Part shown: positions 45,810 to 59,734 of the stretch, in pieces
Numbering within the stretch: the stretch's first letter is position 1
How the letters are laid out: the number at the start of each line of letters is the position of its first letter
Source: Parus major
Taxonomy: Eukaryota; Chordata; Aves; Passeriformes; Paridae
Reading direction: 5' to 3'
Assembly: GCF_001522545.3 (NCBI RefSeq)
Contig: NC_031799.1
Coordinates: 48,434,096 to 48,498,095, forward strand
Length of the DNA: 64,000 bases
Program-made: the position numbers and the translations under genes
The notes under the pieces: generated by a model
Told to the model about the DNA's origin: nothing
Database searches by the model: none
The model's input: the letters and a program-made list of their open reading frames with translations, nothing else

Positions 45810-48120
45810 ATGCATGTGTAGCCTTGATCTGAGCAAAAATGGAACTGTGCTATGTAGTGCTGGCCTAAGTTGTGCTCATTTGAACTTTCCATCCTATCTC
45901 TTTTTTGTCCCCCTAGCTCTGAATGTTGCATCACTTATTTAGTAAAGATGCTCTGGAACTGCAAGTATGAAACACTTTGAGCCTGTAAAACATCAACATC
46001 TTTAATTTTCACCCATATAGGCAAAAGCTGTCACTCCCAAGCTGAAAGTCTTCTTCCATGATTTCAGTATTCATTTGGTTAAGCTCCATAGCAAAAAAAT
46101 ATATGTAAAAAAAATAAAAAATAAGTGACTGAACAAGGAACAATGTTTAATATTAGGAGGGTCATCAGTTTCCTTGTCAGAACTAAAAGGAAATGTATTT
46201 GTTGTTTCCCTTGTCTTTATTTTACTAGCTACAAACACAAAAATTCCACCAATGATCAGTGATAAAAGGAATATTCTCTCAGTGCACTGGTGATTAGACT
46301 TCTCCTCTGACAGCATGGACTGAGCTTCAGAAAAAGATTCTTCTGTTACTCATTTAAGAAAATGGGCCTGATGCTTCACATTTTGCTACTTATGCAGGCC
46401 TTTATACCCAGATAAAAGCAGGTATGAAATGCAATCAGTTCAGTCTTGTTCTCTTACATCTGCTGTATACAGACATAAATCATGCATGAGCTGCTTAGTA
46501 GGGAAGAATCAAGTTTGAAATATCTGTGTTTTACGAACTTCAATAGTTTCCTGTGAGTCAAAACTAGGCTTGGGGGGAAAAAAAATACTTCAAGGAACTT
46601 CAAGCAGGTAATTGTTCCAATCTGTCGTGTTATGTTATCTTATGAGCTTTGTCAGCAGTGATCTGAAGCTTTAAATGCCCAGGTTCTCAGTCCATTGGCA
46701 TTAATCCTCTCTGTTCTGGGAGAATGTTAACCCCCACCTTCTTCTGTGTCCCCAAGGACAAAACAGATTAAGAGCACACGGACTTGCTGTTGAAAACCTT
46801 TTCTCTTTTATGTAGCATAGACACTGTAAAAGTTATTGCTGTACAAGTCATGGTTTTCCTGGGGGTATGTATGACCACAGTCTGTTCTGTTTTTCATATG
46901 TGTGAAAGTTAATTTGGAAGAGTGGGAGGTGAACCAGAGGAGAGGAAACGGGAGGGCAGAGACTCAGCCTTCCTTTGGTGTTTCTTTCATGGAAGTGACT
47001 GAGCTTCATATCTCATAAAATATTCATCACATTGTTTGAAGAATAAAACAACATGTGTGTGTCTGCTCTCAGCCTTTAGGATAGAGAGAAAATCCTCATG
47101 GATATGATTTATATTCATTGTGTAAGCTTTTGTGGGGTTGGTAAGTCAGTGAGAATAAAGATATTGTGGAAAAATGGTTTGAAAAAGATGTTCTTGTTGT
47201 AGCTCACAGCTCTCATTGTGCTGCAGAAATATGATTTATTTTCATACTTCACTAACAAGACTCTCTGGTGAGATGGATGTTAATCTCCACAGTCTGTTCT
47301 TCCCCTAGAAGAAAATATTCTTAGAAGACAATTTTTAATGAGCTATAGGAACTGAGTATCCATATCTCTGCCTCATATTAATATGAAGGCAGACAACTTC
47401 TGAAGATTATTTTACTGCATTTTAAAGAGGAACAAGCATTCAAAAACAAGGAGTGCATGTAGAAATAGCCTCATATGTTACTAATTTTTAATTCCAAAAT
47501 TTTCCTTCTGAGTCCCCTTCTACTTCCTCCTGCTAGTCTCAGAAATAATGCTGACTGAAGCAGTGGCACCTAACCACAATGTCCCTGCCTTTTGTTCTGT
47601 CCTTCCCACATAGTCTGCAGTAGCTCCAGAGCTTTCATAATTTCTTTAGTAACATAGTTTTGTTTATTTTTCTGTGCTATCCTATTAAATTTCTTTCATA
47701 TGAAAATAAATACATTATTGATTTTATTTTAATTTTTTGAATCAGTCTCACTTTCACAAAGAAAGTTAAATAGTTTGTAAATTGTTTTCTTTGTTGGTTG
47801 TATGCCATACTATGCTCAGTCATATTCCTTTATTGAAGTTAGTGATAAAATCCAGGTGAATAATACTCTGGATCATGCTCTCAATCCTGTCTTCCAAATA
47901 GTGCCTCATGCTGTCCATAATCCTAGCATAACTAAACTAAATTTTTCTGAGCGTCATTTAGCATCTATCATCCTTCAGAGTTTTCTTCTTAAACTCTCTT
48001 TTAAGGCTAAACCTTTTTTGGAGGCTATAATTAGGTCTTGTCTCCTAAATAAAAAGTATTTTCAAATGACAAAGATGATGTCCGTCTCCTCACACAGTCT
48101 CCAGTATTCCCTCATGGGTG
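45810..48120. other. Unannotated AT-rich DNA
   Basis: No gene or repeat family recognised. The plus-strand frame at 47802-48161 (about 119 codons) starts at an ATG but has no recognisable domain. Confidence 0.5.
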
Positions 48121-48190
48121 TACAAATAAATTGTATATATAATAATATATATGTTATATAAATAGTAATATATATTAAACTATATATTTG
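48121..48190. repeat. AT-rich low-complexity tract
   Basis: Almost entirely A and T, with ATATAATAATATATATGTTA and similar stretches. Confidence 0.85.
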
Positions 48191-51100
48191 ATTTATAATC
48201 CCATGCTTCTTGTCTTGGCACCACTCATCATAAAGACATATGACATAAGTTGGCCCATGTCACAGTTAGTATCAATGACATGATGTGGGAATGTGATTTC
48301 TGGGGGTGACTGTTTTTTCTACCAGTCTCTCCTGATCACCATGGCTGCCTAAATAAGTTTTGGGAGATTTTTTTTGTGGTGAGATGGTCCCAAACTATAT
48401 CTGTCCTGGAGTAATGGAAGCATCAAATTCTTCTGTAGTTATTTCCACTGTCAGACAGGTGCCATTCTAGTTTTAGTCTTCCATTGTAATTGGAATTTCA
48501 GAGCAGCTTGCTTTGGGAGAACTAATTCTGTACAGACATGAATACTCAGTAATAATTATCAGGTGATAATAATTCTAACAAGAAATGTAATATTACGGAG
48601 AAGACATCCTGCTTGTATGATCTGAAAGCAATGTGGTTCTAACCAGTTTATGGGCTTTAAAAATATGACCCAAATAATTGACCATCTTCAGAAATGTTTT
48701 GCTTTGTGATACACTGTTATGCTTTTTTGCTGTAAAATATTGGTATTTGCACTGTCATCAGACCTTGGCCATCATCCAGGGTTCACTTTTACTAGGTAGT
48801 GTATGACAGAATAATAATAACTCTCTTTCCTGTGGTGTTCACAATGTATGTTTAAGATGAGACAGGAGCTGGAAACAGACATGCCAGAGTACGAAACTGA
48901 GGCAATACTGATCAATATGCTGGGCAGTGATCTCGGCAGTCCCTAATTGATAGGGTTTTTATGCAGACAGCACCACTGTAGTTTTAAGGAGACTCTGGGA
49001 GAATTTATAGGAAGTTCTAAAATTGTGAGAAAAAGCATAGAAACAGATGTACATCTATTATATAGTGTCAAACCCATAAATGGGGACATGACAATTATGT
49101 TGTATTTGAAAAATTTTTGGAAATACTGGGGCAATGCAACAAGCAATCTGAACCGAAATATTCTCCATCTAGCACTTAACCCTAGAGGGCCTTAGCATAA
49201 ATAGTTTTTTAAGCTTTCAGAGTTTTTATAGGTCATCAAAGTTAATTTCAGGTTCATTTCATCTGTTCCTTTTTATACAAAGCCCTGTCAGCTGAAGAAT
49301 ACCTGAAAGGCTCTTCTACATATTCTGCCCGAAGACAAGATGACATTATGATCTTTTTCCTTAAACTTCACTGAAGTTGTATGCCCATGAGTCAACTTCG
49401 TTATGTATAACCACAGAAACGTGGTTCCATCCTCAGTCTAAGAGGGAGATCCTAAGTTTCAGAATAACAGTTTTAGTGGGAGCACTTGATTTTAGAAAAG
49501 AAGTTAAATATTTATATAAAGCAAAAAATACAGCAGAAAGAAGTCTGCACACCTACAGATTCATTAAGCAACCTTTTCCAATGTCATCCCCCTCATAAAT
49601 AGAGGAGGGGATGCTTTCCCTATATCCCACCTTTACCTACCCTCTTACAGTGCCAGCTGTCTTGTCTTTTTCTGTCTTTTATGTAAACATCCCTTAAACA
49701 TTGAAAGGCCAGAAGGTTATATCACTTTTCCCTAAGCAAAATACTACACGCTACAATTTTATGGAAAATGTCCATGGTACTTTTCTCTTCTTAGCTCTTA
49801 TGTGGTTTATAGATGTATCTCAGTGACAGGCTTTGGGAAGCTTTGATTCTTAGACCAAAAGAAGAGTCACCACAGATTTATCAGGCCCTCTGTATGCAAC
49901 CTACAAGACAATTACAGACTTCCATTCCTATGGCATCTGAAGTAGAAATTGAAAGGCATCAAGCTCAACAAAATTGGATACATTAATCACTTAATGCCAA
50001 AATTCAAATATTTGTCTACTAATTTTTGCTCCACACTAGCTCAATTCAATATCAGTGCTACTTTTTCACCTTGAAAATTTTTTAAAAGTGTATTGAGACT
50101 TTTGCCCTCCAACACTAAATACTGGAGTTGCTGAAAGTATAACTTTTATAAAAAAACTAAAAATCACTTTTCAGCTGATGCCTGAAGATAATTCAGCTAC
50201 ACTTCCAAGAGTGGTTGGTATTTTGTGGCTTGTGCTAAGGTGAAAATTTTTCTACTAAACTCATTTAAAAATAATTAAAATAGTTATATAAACAAGAGAA
50301 AGGAAACCATTCATTTTATAATAGACAGATATTTATTCTTCCTACATTAAGTTCAATTAAAATGTTCTACTTTCTTTGAATAAAAATAGACAATTTAATA
50401 CTACTGATCAGAGAAGTGATGCCTAAGATTTATAGTTTTTTATGTTTTTCATATATTGATAGCTTTGTAGATTGCTAGAAAATGACTGCAGCTTCTAGCA
50501 CTTTCCCTATCTTTTTTCCTATCTTTCTTCCAACATTTAAGAACAATAAATTAACCTTATAAACACATTCCTAGATATTACTTAGTCTTATTCCAAGAAG
50601 AGAACCAACCACAAGGATGTTCTGTTTGCCAATCAGAATCTGGACCAGATATAAAAAAAATGAGGGAAAAGAAACCTCTGGACTTTTTCCAATGGGGCAG
50701 AACCCTAAGCATTATTACCTAACTAATTAGTTTTTTAATTGGACAGTGAACAATAAGTGTACTAATCATCTAACCTTATAAATATTATACCCCATGCTAT
50801 TTTTGCCATATTATGTACCTGAAAGACTTCAAGTAAAGATTTGCTTTCATATTCACTCTAACATCATTGGAAAGCTCTACTCTATTTTTGAGGTATCAGA
50901 AGAATTTTTATTTCTGGCTGAAAGAAATGTAGCTCATCTTTGGTTTAGTAAGAACAGTAAGTAAAAGTGATTACTCACACATGCTTGCCATCCCATTAGG
51001 CATTTGATATAAAAAAGTATCCAATAAAAACTCTAAGTACGTTGTGGGTTTTGGGGTTTTTTAATTTTATTTTTTTTTATTTTTGAAAGGTTGGACAGAA

Positions 51101-51214
51101 TAAGGTTTATTATGTCCATTAGGTTGTAGAATTTGATTATTCAATCAACCTGCTTCGCTCCAGGAAGTTACTTACGGTCCATCACTTTAGTGGTGCTCTT
51201 TGATTTCTTGACAG
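48191..51214. other. Unannotated AT-rich DNA
   Basis: No gene or repeat family recognised. Confidence 0.55.
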
Positions 51215-51253
51215 TTTTTTTCTTTAAACTTTTTGACAGTTTAAAGAAAAAAA
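51215..51253. repeat. Perfect 16-bp inverted repeat (hairpin)
   Basis: Left arm TTTTTTTCTTTAAACT (51215-51230), loop TTTTGAC, right arm AGTTTAAAGAAAAAAA (51238-51253). Confidence 0.93.
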
Positions 51254-52839
51254 ATATAAAGAAATTAATAAGATTTCTAGTTTCTTTCAGCTTCACTTTC
51301 TTCTCTGGCTTGTGTAACTGTTGCAATAAAATTCACATGCAGAGAAGGTGGAGAATACTAAAGAGTACAAGCAGGACAGAAGAGCCAAGATATGCTGGTA
51401 GATTTCTTTTAGTAATTATCAGTCTTGTCAAGGGTAAATTAGAATTTTTTTTTTAATATTAAAGGCTCCTTTTTAATAATTTTTGGAGTCTTGAAGAGTT
51501 GCTCTGGAAACAGACTTATCTCTCTGCTCATAGACTAAAGAAGAGCATACAATAGGATTGTAGGCATTAGGAGAGTTTTACCCACTAATTCCTAAAATCC
51601 AAAATATGGGCCTAAAATCATTATAAGGGAATACATATATACTTTTTTTAACATAGCTGAGTTACAGGAGACAATTGGTCCCCTGCATGCTTAAGACTTG
51701 TAGTTTCAAACTTTCTTGAAATGGCTTAAATGCTGCTAAAAAATTTAAAATTTTAAGTTCTTAAATAATCTTGTATTATTGTTCCAATAATGCTCTGAAA
51801 TACATAAGCATGGATTATATGACTTGACCTCAGTAGCCTATTGTATATTAATAGCAACACTTGCAATATCCATTTACAGGTAACATTTATGGTTCCTTAA
51901 TGTAGATTTATTCCAGGAAATTCGATAGCACAGTTCTGAAAGCAACAGAAATGTTGGGAGTCTAGCCTGTGGTTACAACAGGAGATGTGAGAGGGAAGCT
52001 TAACCTGATTTTGTGTCTTGAGCTAAGCCTTTCCACCACAGGAAGCAGATCTCTTAAAGCTGCCAGTCACTTTTGTTGATTCTGAAGTCTGAAATGGGGA
52101 TGGGATGAAGAAGGGGGATAAATGAATTCATTTGCTTGCACTGAATGCCAGAGCTGAATAAATACAAGGGCCTAAAGCCAAAATACTGAAAAGTATTAGG
52201 ATCACATAAGCACTGTATAAGATGCTGAGAGTAGAAACAGTTCATCTAATATATTTTGCCATGCTGGAGTGAGTAATAATATTAATACGTCAGATTAAAC
52301 AGCTTTAACCAAACTGTGTTTTATTCCTGATCCTGTTGTTAGGAACATGTTCAAATTTAGGCTCACGGATCTTGGTTTCTTCAAGGACCTGCTTGTTCCT
52401 GGAGAGACTAGGTGGAAGTATAGTTTCATCAGAGTACAAGAATGGTTCCTTTTGCAGTGTGAAAAGCCAAGCAAGTGTGTCAGAGAAAGCTGGTGTGAAT
52501 GACCATGGAGCCTCTGACCTCAGATAGATTGTAGGTGGAGGTGGGCTTCTTGGTTATGGGAAATCTAACAAAAAAGTGTGACTGTTACTACAACAGAAGT
52601 GACCAAGGACCTGGAGATGGTGGAGGTACATTTTTGTCTCAAATTTTACTGGTAAAATCTGCCCTTAGTACAGTCAAAGTTCCAAGCCTCCCAGACCATG
52701 GGACAGACAGAACTCAACAACGGCAGCTGTCTGGTGTCTTTGCAGTGCTTACATCTGTCATCTTCAAAGATTGCAGCTTTGTTTCTGATGCTTGAAAAAC
52801 GCCAAACATCACATCATCCTCAAAAAGAGTAATAAGGAA
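51254..52839. other. Unannotated DNA
   Basis: AT-rich to about 52330; 52330-52800 is less AT-rich with overlapping short frames (for example 52535-52795) that I do not recognise. Confidence 0.5.
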
Positions 52840-53200
52840 AATCCATGCTATACAGGCAGGTCAGCCTCCCCTTAGTCTCTGGGAAGGGTCTGGATGTACC
52901 CTGACTTTAGCAAGGCTTTTGTCACAACATCCCAGAGTTTCCCTATCACTGAATTAGTGAGGTTCAGTTTAGATAGATGAATGACAAGGTGGCTATATGC
53001 TTAGGCTCAAAGGCTTTTGATTGGTAGTGCCAATTTCAGCTGGCAGGCAGTAACTAGTGTTGTTTGATGGCTGAATTGCTCTTGTGTCCATCTAGTTTAC
53101 TGCCTTTATGAGAGCCTAGATGTCGGGAAAGCACTCCTAGATCGTTTCTTGGGTGACAGCAGCCTAGGAGCAATAAGTGATCTGTAGGACAGGGCTGTAG
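52840..53200 (+). mobile_element. CR1 LINE fragment, RT region
   Basis: The plus strand encodes decayed CR1 reverse transcriptase. DFSKAFVTTSQ at about 52903-52935 matches motif A (normally DFSKAFDTVPH, the second Asp here replaced by Val). Further on, AQRLLIGSANFSWQAVTS at about 53006-53060 matches the RVVVNGA..GWRPVTSG region. Frames break between the blocks. The right edge is unclear, and a GC-richer segment (53270-53540) follows that may or may not belong to it. Confidence 0.75.
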
Positions 53201-53269
53201 TTGAGAAGGATCTGGAAAAATAGCTTGATGTGAATCCTGTGAGGATCCCCAGAGACCAAATCTGGCTCA

Positions 53270-53545
53270 GAGGTGACAACCAGTTATGAAGAGCTCTGCA
53301 GAAAGGGCAGAAAGTTGCCAGGAGTCAGCAGTGCACCCAGGCATCAGAGCAGCCCCTGCACCAGGGAATGGACCAGAGGGGAGTGGAGTGGCCAGCAGGA
53401 CCAAGCACTGCCCAGATTTGGGCTTCAAGTGCAAGTCAGATTCCAGCACTCAGGAGTGAATCCAGCAGAGTCCCTGCCATGGCCAGGGCACAGGGCAAAC
53501 AGAGAGGTTGAGAGCTGTGTTAGTCCAAAGCAATGGTTCACATGA
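53270..53545. other. GC-richer block of unknown origin
   Basis: Contains CAGCCCCTGCACCAGGGAAT, GGAGTGGAGTGGCCAGCAGG and CCATGGCCAGGGCACAGGGC. Frames are open on both strands (53267-53449 minus, 53273-53545 plus), as often happens by chance in GC-rich DNA. It lies between two CR1 fragments, so a divergent repeat is the likeliest explanation. Confidence 0.35.
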
Positions 53546-53667
53546 TTAATACAAGTAACAATTTCACTTGAAATAAATGAAATATAAACCGACCACCAAT
53601 GGCATTCTCCTGATTTTCTTGGTATATAACTTTTATGACATCAGAATACACAGTTTCTGTGCAAGTA

Positions 53668-53882
53668 CCTCACTGCAGAAGGTAGCTGGGTTAGTGAGGC
53701 ACAACTTACCCTTGATAAATCCATCCTGGCTGCTCCCAGTCATTCTGTTTCTTTGTAGCTACAAGAGTTCACAATGAGAACCCCTTCCAGAAATTGAGAT
53801 AAGGTTAAATTACTTGTCTGTAGTTCTCCAAATCCTTCTTTTGCCCTACCTGAAGACCAGTGTGATGTTTGTTATCTTAATT
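53668..53882 (-). mobile_element. CR1 LINE fragment, RT region, antisense
   Basis: Plus-strand landmarks of reversed CR1 ORF2: GGGTTAGTGAGGCACAACTT, CCTTGATAAATCCATCCTGG, CTGCTCCCAGTCATTCTG, TTGTCTGTAGTTCTCCAAAT and CTTCTTTTGCCCTAC. It is opposite in sense to the CR1 fragment ending near 53200, so they are separate insertions or the product of an inversion. Confidence 0.8.
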
Positions 53883-54775
53883 TTTTTTTGACCATTTATG
53901 TTTATGCTGAACAGGAACCAATCTGGCATAATAATTTTGGAAAGAGAGTAAAATGCACTTTTTTCCGTTTAAGAGATTGAGAAGAACAAGTTTTCCAAAG
54001 CTGCTTGTAGAGTGTGGCTTGTGATTTTTTTATTTATTTCATTAATCTTTTCTGTGCCACAAACTCATTTCATTTTAACTAGTTTATCTTTAAACACAAG
54101 AGGAAACCTGATATTTTGAAAAGCAGTATCTTATTTATTTCCTCCACAGATCAGATTGGTGATTACTGTTTTTTATAGTGTCCATCAGTGGATCCTTTTA
54201 CATTTAGACTGAGTTTTCTTTGATTATTATAGAGTATTGCAGCTTGAACAGAGACACATTTTTCAGTCTTGATATTCAGGTAACAGAAATTTCCAACGGG
54301 ATTGATCTAATTTAAATTTCTGCTTCTACCATGTCTTTAGAAAGGTTTTTCTCACTAATCTTTGGATCTGGTCCTGTATTAATATGACTCTCAAAACCTC
54401 CATAGAACTCTGTAAAGAAATTTCAAATTGTACAAGGAGTTAAGAACTATCTTTGTTGAAGAAAAAAAAAACAAACTATTTTTATTTCTTTGACTTTTAA
54501 TCCTATATTGCTTAGTTTTTATTCATGCACCAGTAAATCTGAGAACTAAATTTTGTAGCCCCCATTTTAACTGTAGTTAAGGGACATATTAGTTCTTTAG
54601 AAAACAGCTCCCCATCCATGCATGTAAGTACATATATCAAAATTTTAGTTTTCATTAGCCCTAAGAAAATTATATGGATAAGAAGAAAATTGTAAGATTC
54701 CCTGTGACATTTTTGATTTTTTTAAGCAGTTGTGGACAGCGAATCCTGTCTTTTATTGAGAATTAATGGGGTTAA
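53883..54775. other. Unannotated AT-rich DNA
   Basis: Nothing recognised. Confidence 0.6.
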
Positions 54776-54800
54776 AATAATAATAATAATGATAACAATG

Positions 54801-54860
<60 letters not shown>

Positions 54861-54867
54861 GCAATAA
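54776..54867. repeat. (TAA)n microsatellite
   Basis: TAA units with TGATAACAATGA interruptions near its left end and a pure core of more than 20 units. The poly-Ile frame across it is an artefact. Confidence 0.95.
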
Positions 54868-57800
54868 TGTTTGGTTTTTCTAATGTTGATGTCTTCCTGC
54901 AGCTACAGGGTTTTCTGTTTCAATGAATCAAAATTGATATAAACAGCAAGAGCGACACAGTCTTCATTTTGTTTATTCAATACATCTCAGACGTCATCTT
55001 AACTATTACTTCTAGGACAGACAAAAGGTTTCTCACCATTGAATCTAAAGCAGCAAGTGAATATTTGTCTTCTTCTTTCACCTCCATGTCAGTCATTGAG
55101 GTATTTTGTTGGTGTGGAGAAGTCAAACTTTCTTAATGTCCGATATATATAATAGAAAGCATTGTACCTCATCAACAGTTGTTTTGGTCTTAATTAGTTT
55201 TTGTACATTGAGCTTATGATCAGTGCACAGTTGGGCAGCACATATCTGAGCTAGTATGAGTACAAAGATTCTTTCAGAACTACAAAAATGGTATGCTCCT
55301 ATCCAAATCCAACTGAGGAACGTTTTGCAGGCTTCACTAAGCTCCTGGGTGCCCTGTTTGCTCTGACCATTCTCAGGAGTCAGCTGCACATGGCTTGATA
55401 CTGCACTTAGATGTACAGCTTTTGTCCAGGGTTTAGGATTCATATCAGAATAAAAGCTGGTGTACTGCTTCTTAAAGGGCATCTTACTAAAATTGCCTGT
55501 GTGACTATAAGTAGGCATAATCCAGCATTCATTTGTTCTTCCACTCATAATCTTTTCAATTCCAAAAATACTGGGCCTCACTTGCTCCGCATTTTACCAC
55601 TGTCTTAGTACTCCTTGTTACTTCATCAGTATCCTGCTAGACCAGGCAAGGAAGTTGCTCTTTAAAGTTGCTCCTCCAGCCTCAGTTTGGAGCTGCTGTT
55701 AGGTTATCACACAGTAGAACCAGAAAAAAAAGAAAGTGCTTTCATTTCAGATTCTTTGAAAAACTGTCCAAAAAAAAGTAGAATTTGTGAAACCAGAGAG
55801 GTGAGTGACTGCAGATGTGATTTCAAAAGCACTGTAGGAAACATGATTGTACTACTCAAAAAATGGGAGTTTAATAAACAGTGGTGGGTTGACCCTGACG
55901 TGATGCCAGATGGCTACTGAAGTCACTCTATCACTGCCCTTCTCAGTTGGACAAGGGAGAGGAATTATAGCAAACATCTCATTAAATAAGTGTGAGATCA
56001 TTCACCTGTTACTGTCATGGGAAAAACAGACTTGATTTGAAATTAGTTTAATCATTGTTAATCAAATCAAAGTAGGATAATAAGAAATAACCCCAAATAT
56101 AAAATCCCCTTTCCCCACTCTGCCCTTTTCCTTTGTCATGATTTCTTTCCTGAATTCTCTCCCTCCTCCCCCCACAGCAGTACAGGTGGATGTGCTGCAA
56201 TCAATTAATCTCATGTTGTCATTGCTGCCCTTTCCTTTGTAGGTTTTCTGAGACTGAAACCTTGTCATGCAAACCCAATGCACAAATCAAAGTGATAGGA
56301 CTGCAAGTGACCATTCCTGCTGTAATCTTCTGTTAGGTGGACAAAAAGTGATTCTATTTTCACTTTCTGATTAGATTTTCTATTTAGGCAATGCTCTGAG
56401 GAATTTCAATTCAGGCCAACAGCTTGTCTGCTGTGCAGTAATTGTATTTCTCTTGCATGAACATTTTGTTGGTTGTCTTAAACTGCAGGACAACAAGGTT
56501 TTTCTTGCTTCTACACAGCATATGAGCACACAGCAACTGCTGAGGAGAATGACTGATGACATACTGTTGTAACAGAAATGATTGGAGACAGATCTCTCTG
56601 TAAAGCAGTACATGAGGACAGTGTACATTTCTTGAAGCTTTCAAATTAAACCATGTGTATTGCATGCTTCATGGAAGCAGTGCTTATTTAAAAAAACTTC
56701 CCCTCTCCAGAAAAGCATAAGCAATTCATCTACAGGCTAGCAATGTTTTACCTGTTGTTCCTTTTTAGACAGAAGATCAATAAATATGAGTAACTTGAAA
56801 AACTAACAGCCTTTTGATGTCCACTGTTGAAGAGAGTCAGAGAATTGACTTTGTATTGCAAGAATCACAGGAGAAGTTGGTAGCTGCCTTCATTCATTGT
56901 TGGTGTCAGTGGGCAGCAACTGGGGCATACATAATTGGGAAATAATGGTGCTTTATATAACCATTCCTTCCTTCAGTGTCCCTAGATTTTATGTAGCTCT
57001 TTTATGTCTGATAAGCTAGATAAGTTGTCCCAAATTGGTTCTCTGTTATGAGTAAACAACTAGAATGTCTTTTGGGGATCAATACCTTTCCTCAGCACCA
57101 GATGAAAGACAAAATAGAACCTATTAAGGATGCATGAAAATAAATTGGTAGCACATCTCTGTACTTGTAAAGCTGCCCTTTCTAATAGCACATCATTCCA
57201 GTGAAGCATCCATTTGTGTCATGGTGCTGTACATTGATCTGCCTCTGGCGTATTTGTTTCTTTATGAGGAACTGTGCTTTGAAAGGTATTATTTGGGATT
57301 ACTGTTACTGTTCTCATTGGATATGCTTAATGTTATGTTTAACAGCTTAGAAAATTTTGATCTACTAAAGCAGTACTTCAATGCTATTCTGGAGTTATGC
57401 TGGTAGTTCTTACAACTACCTATGTAAGATCCTGTGCAGCATAATCATAGAAAACTAATTTTTAAAAACTCTGCTATCTTAGTATTTTATTTTTTCTATC
57501 CTGTTATAATACTCACTATCATGGTACCATAGGGATTGATTCATGTAAAATACAGTCAATTAATATATTGTATTCATTCTGAACTTTTTGGGGAACAGTT
57601 GGGATTTTATATTGTGCTGTAGTTTGTTTTTAATACGCATTGAACTACTAATTCTGAACTGAAATTAAGGACACACTGAGGAAAACAACAGAATAACTGT
57701 TGTTTTAAACTAAAACTTTAATGAAAACTACACCAAAATGAATTTCAATTGTATTTCAGCCTCACTGGCAACTCTCTTAACTCAGCAAGACTCCTAAGAA

Positions 57801-59601
57801 CAGACTAAAGCTGCTTGCTCAATTACAAGCCTTTGAAAAGAAAAGGCACTCATTTATGATTCTGTGAGCAGTTAATTATTATATTGTATATAGCATTTGT
57901 ATACAATACAGTTGTATATTTCTTTAGTGTGCTCCCAGGTGCAGTCTAGAAGTGAATAAGGAATCCTTGCATCACTGACTTCCACTGTAATTTTGCCACT
58001 GGCTTCACTGGAGAACTGTGTCACTGGTTTTCCCAGAAAAGCACAACTGTCAAATCTGATTAGTGAGATTTTACTTTGATTTTTGGGATGCACACATCCC
58101 ACTGTGTATAAAGACTGTGAAAACTGGGCCTAGATTTTCACCTGAAATACAGTAATAGTGGTAATCTACCTAACAGAAATGTACATAATCAAGGTGAAAA
58201 TATTGCTGAAATTAAGCTGTGGCACGGATAAGTCACACACATCATCTGAAAATCATGAATACAGGCAGAAAGTATTATTCCCTATGAATATAATGCAAAT
58301 GAGGTTATTGATATTCACAATTCAAAAAAGTTTCAAGAAACAATGAAAAAGGTTGAGAAAAAGCCTACATAAGTGACAGAATTAATAGCATACTTTTTTC
58401 TTACAGATGTAGTGCTAGAAATAAAATTACATATGCCTACATGAATAGTAAAATAATTTGTAATAGATAACTTTAATAGAAAAAAAAAGATAGAAAACAG
58501 CATCCATCAAATTTAGAATAGAAACCACTTTTAATGATAATGATAGTCAAAAAATAATTAATATCAGTGACAACATAATTGCTTAATAAGGAATGATGCA
58601 GCTCTGGTTTACATGAAATTTTGGGTTGTAAGTCTGTGTTTATATAAAAAGTTGGCTGTATAACAAACAATGAGTGTAGTATGTTAATTGCTAGAAAGAT
58701 CTTTGGTGTGTTGAAAGTGAGCAAATAATCTATGCAGTCTCCTAAACTAGTTACTATATGACCCATTTAGGTTTTTTTGGTTTGTGCAACACTTCCTACT
58801 TTGAAAATATAGAATTTGAAAACATAGAATTTTGCAAATGATTTCTCACAAAAAAAAATACATTTTAAACTATTTCAGTTAGTTGCTTCACTTGTTGCAT
58901 GTGGTATCAATACTAATATCAAGTATTGAATTACTTTGATAATATGAATACATTTGAGTCTTCCATTGATAGCTCAAAATTATTTTAATGTTGCCTTAAG
59001 CTAATTAAAACACCTTCAATTTTAAGATGGTATAAAAAAAATCTATTAAAACTTCATAGAAAAATATTTTTGAACAAATACATCATTTTTCCATCAAATT
59101 AGATTTCGAAAATAAAAAAGATTGCTTGGTAACATTTGTCTATTCTGGATTTAGATGAAAAGGGGGAATTATGTAAATTTAAAGGATATGTGGGATTTCA
59201 TTTGACAGAAAGAAAGAACTTCAGCTTTTTAACACAAGTGCAAATTTGTCACCTTCCACGTTTAGAAAATAAAAACACAAACAAAACCTAACACAATTCA
59301 AAAAACTAAATCAGATTTAACATTAATTGTTGTTCATCAAGTCATTTTGAAGCAGATCTATAAATTTTTCTGGAACTGCACAAATCATAAAGAAATATTA
59401 ATAACCATGTCACAGCCTCAGGTACTACTGAGTTTATCTAAAGGACATGTCAGCATATATTATTTTTTTAAAACATATTACAAATATTTATAGCACCTTT
59501 ACTTCTAGAAAAATAGTAAAATAGCAGTCTGAAGCCTAAGAAGAGACCACAAAATTGTGGAGGATGCTTGCACTTTTGGAATAATATTTTTTACATTCTA
59601 A
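54868..59601. other. Unannotated AT-rich DNA
   Basis: About 4.7 kb with no gene or repeat family recognised. The longest open frame in the window outside low-complexity DNA is here (55123-55581 minus, 152 codons), but it opens at GTG and shows no domain I know; a decayed processed pseudogene cannot be excluded. Confidence 0.5.
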
Positions 59602-59669
59602 AAATTAATTAATTAATTAATTAGTTTATTATTATTATTATCATTATGATGATGATGATGATGATGATG

Positions 59670-59733
<64 letters not shown>
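59602..59733. repeat. Compound (ATTA)n(TTA)n(TGA)n(TTA)n microsatellite
   Basis: ATTA units to about 59623, TTA to 59640, TGA units about 59647-59670, then a pure TTA run of about 20 units to 59730. Confidence 0.96.

Positions 59734-59734
<1 letters not shown>

Noticed and set aside
47802..48161. 119-codon open frame on the plus strand
   Set aside because: Has an ATG but no recognisable domain or flanking gene signals; it runs into AT low-complexity sequence.
55123..55581. 152-codon open frame on the minus strand
   Set aside because: It opens at GTG rather than ATG, resembles no protein I know, and has no promoter or splice context. A length like this can occur by chance.
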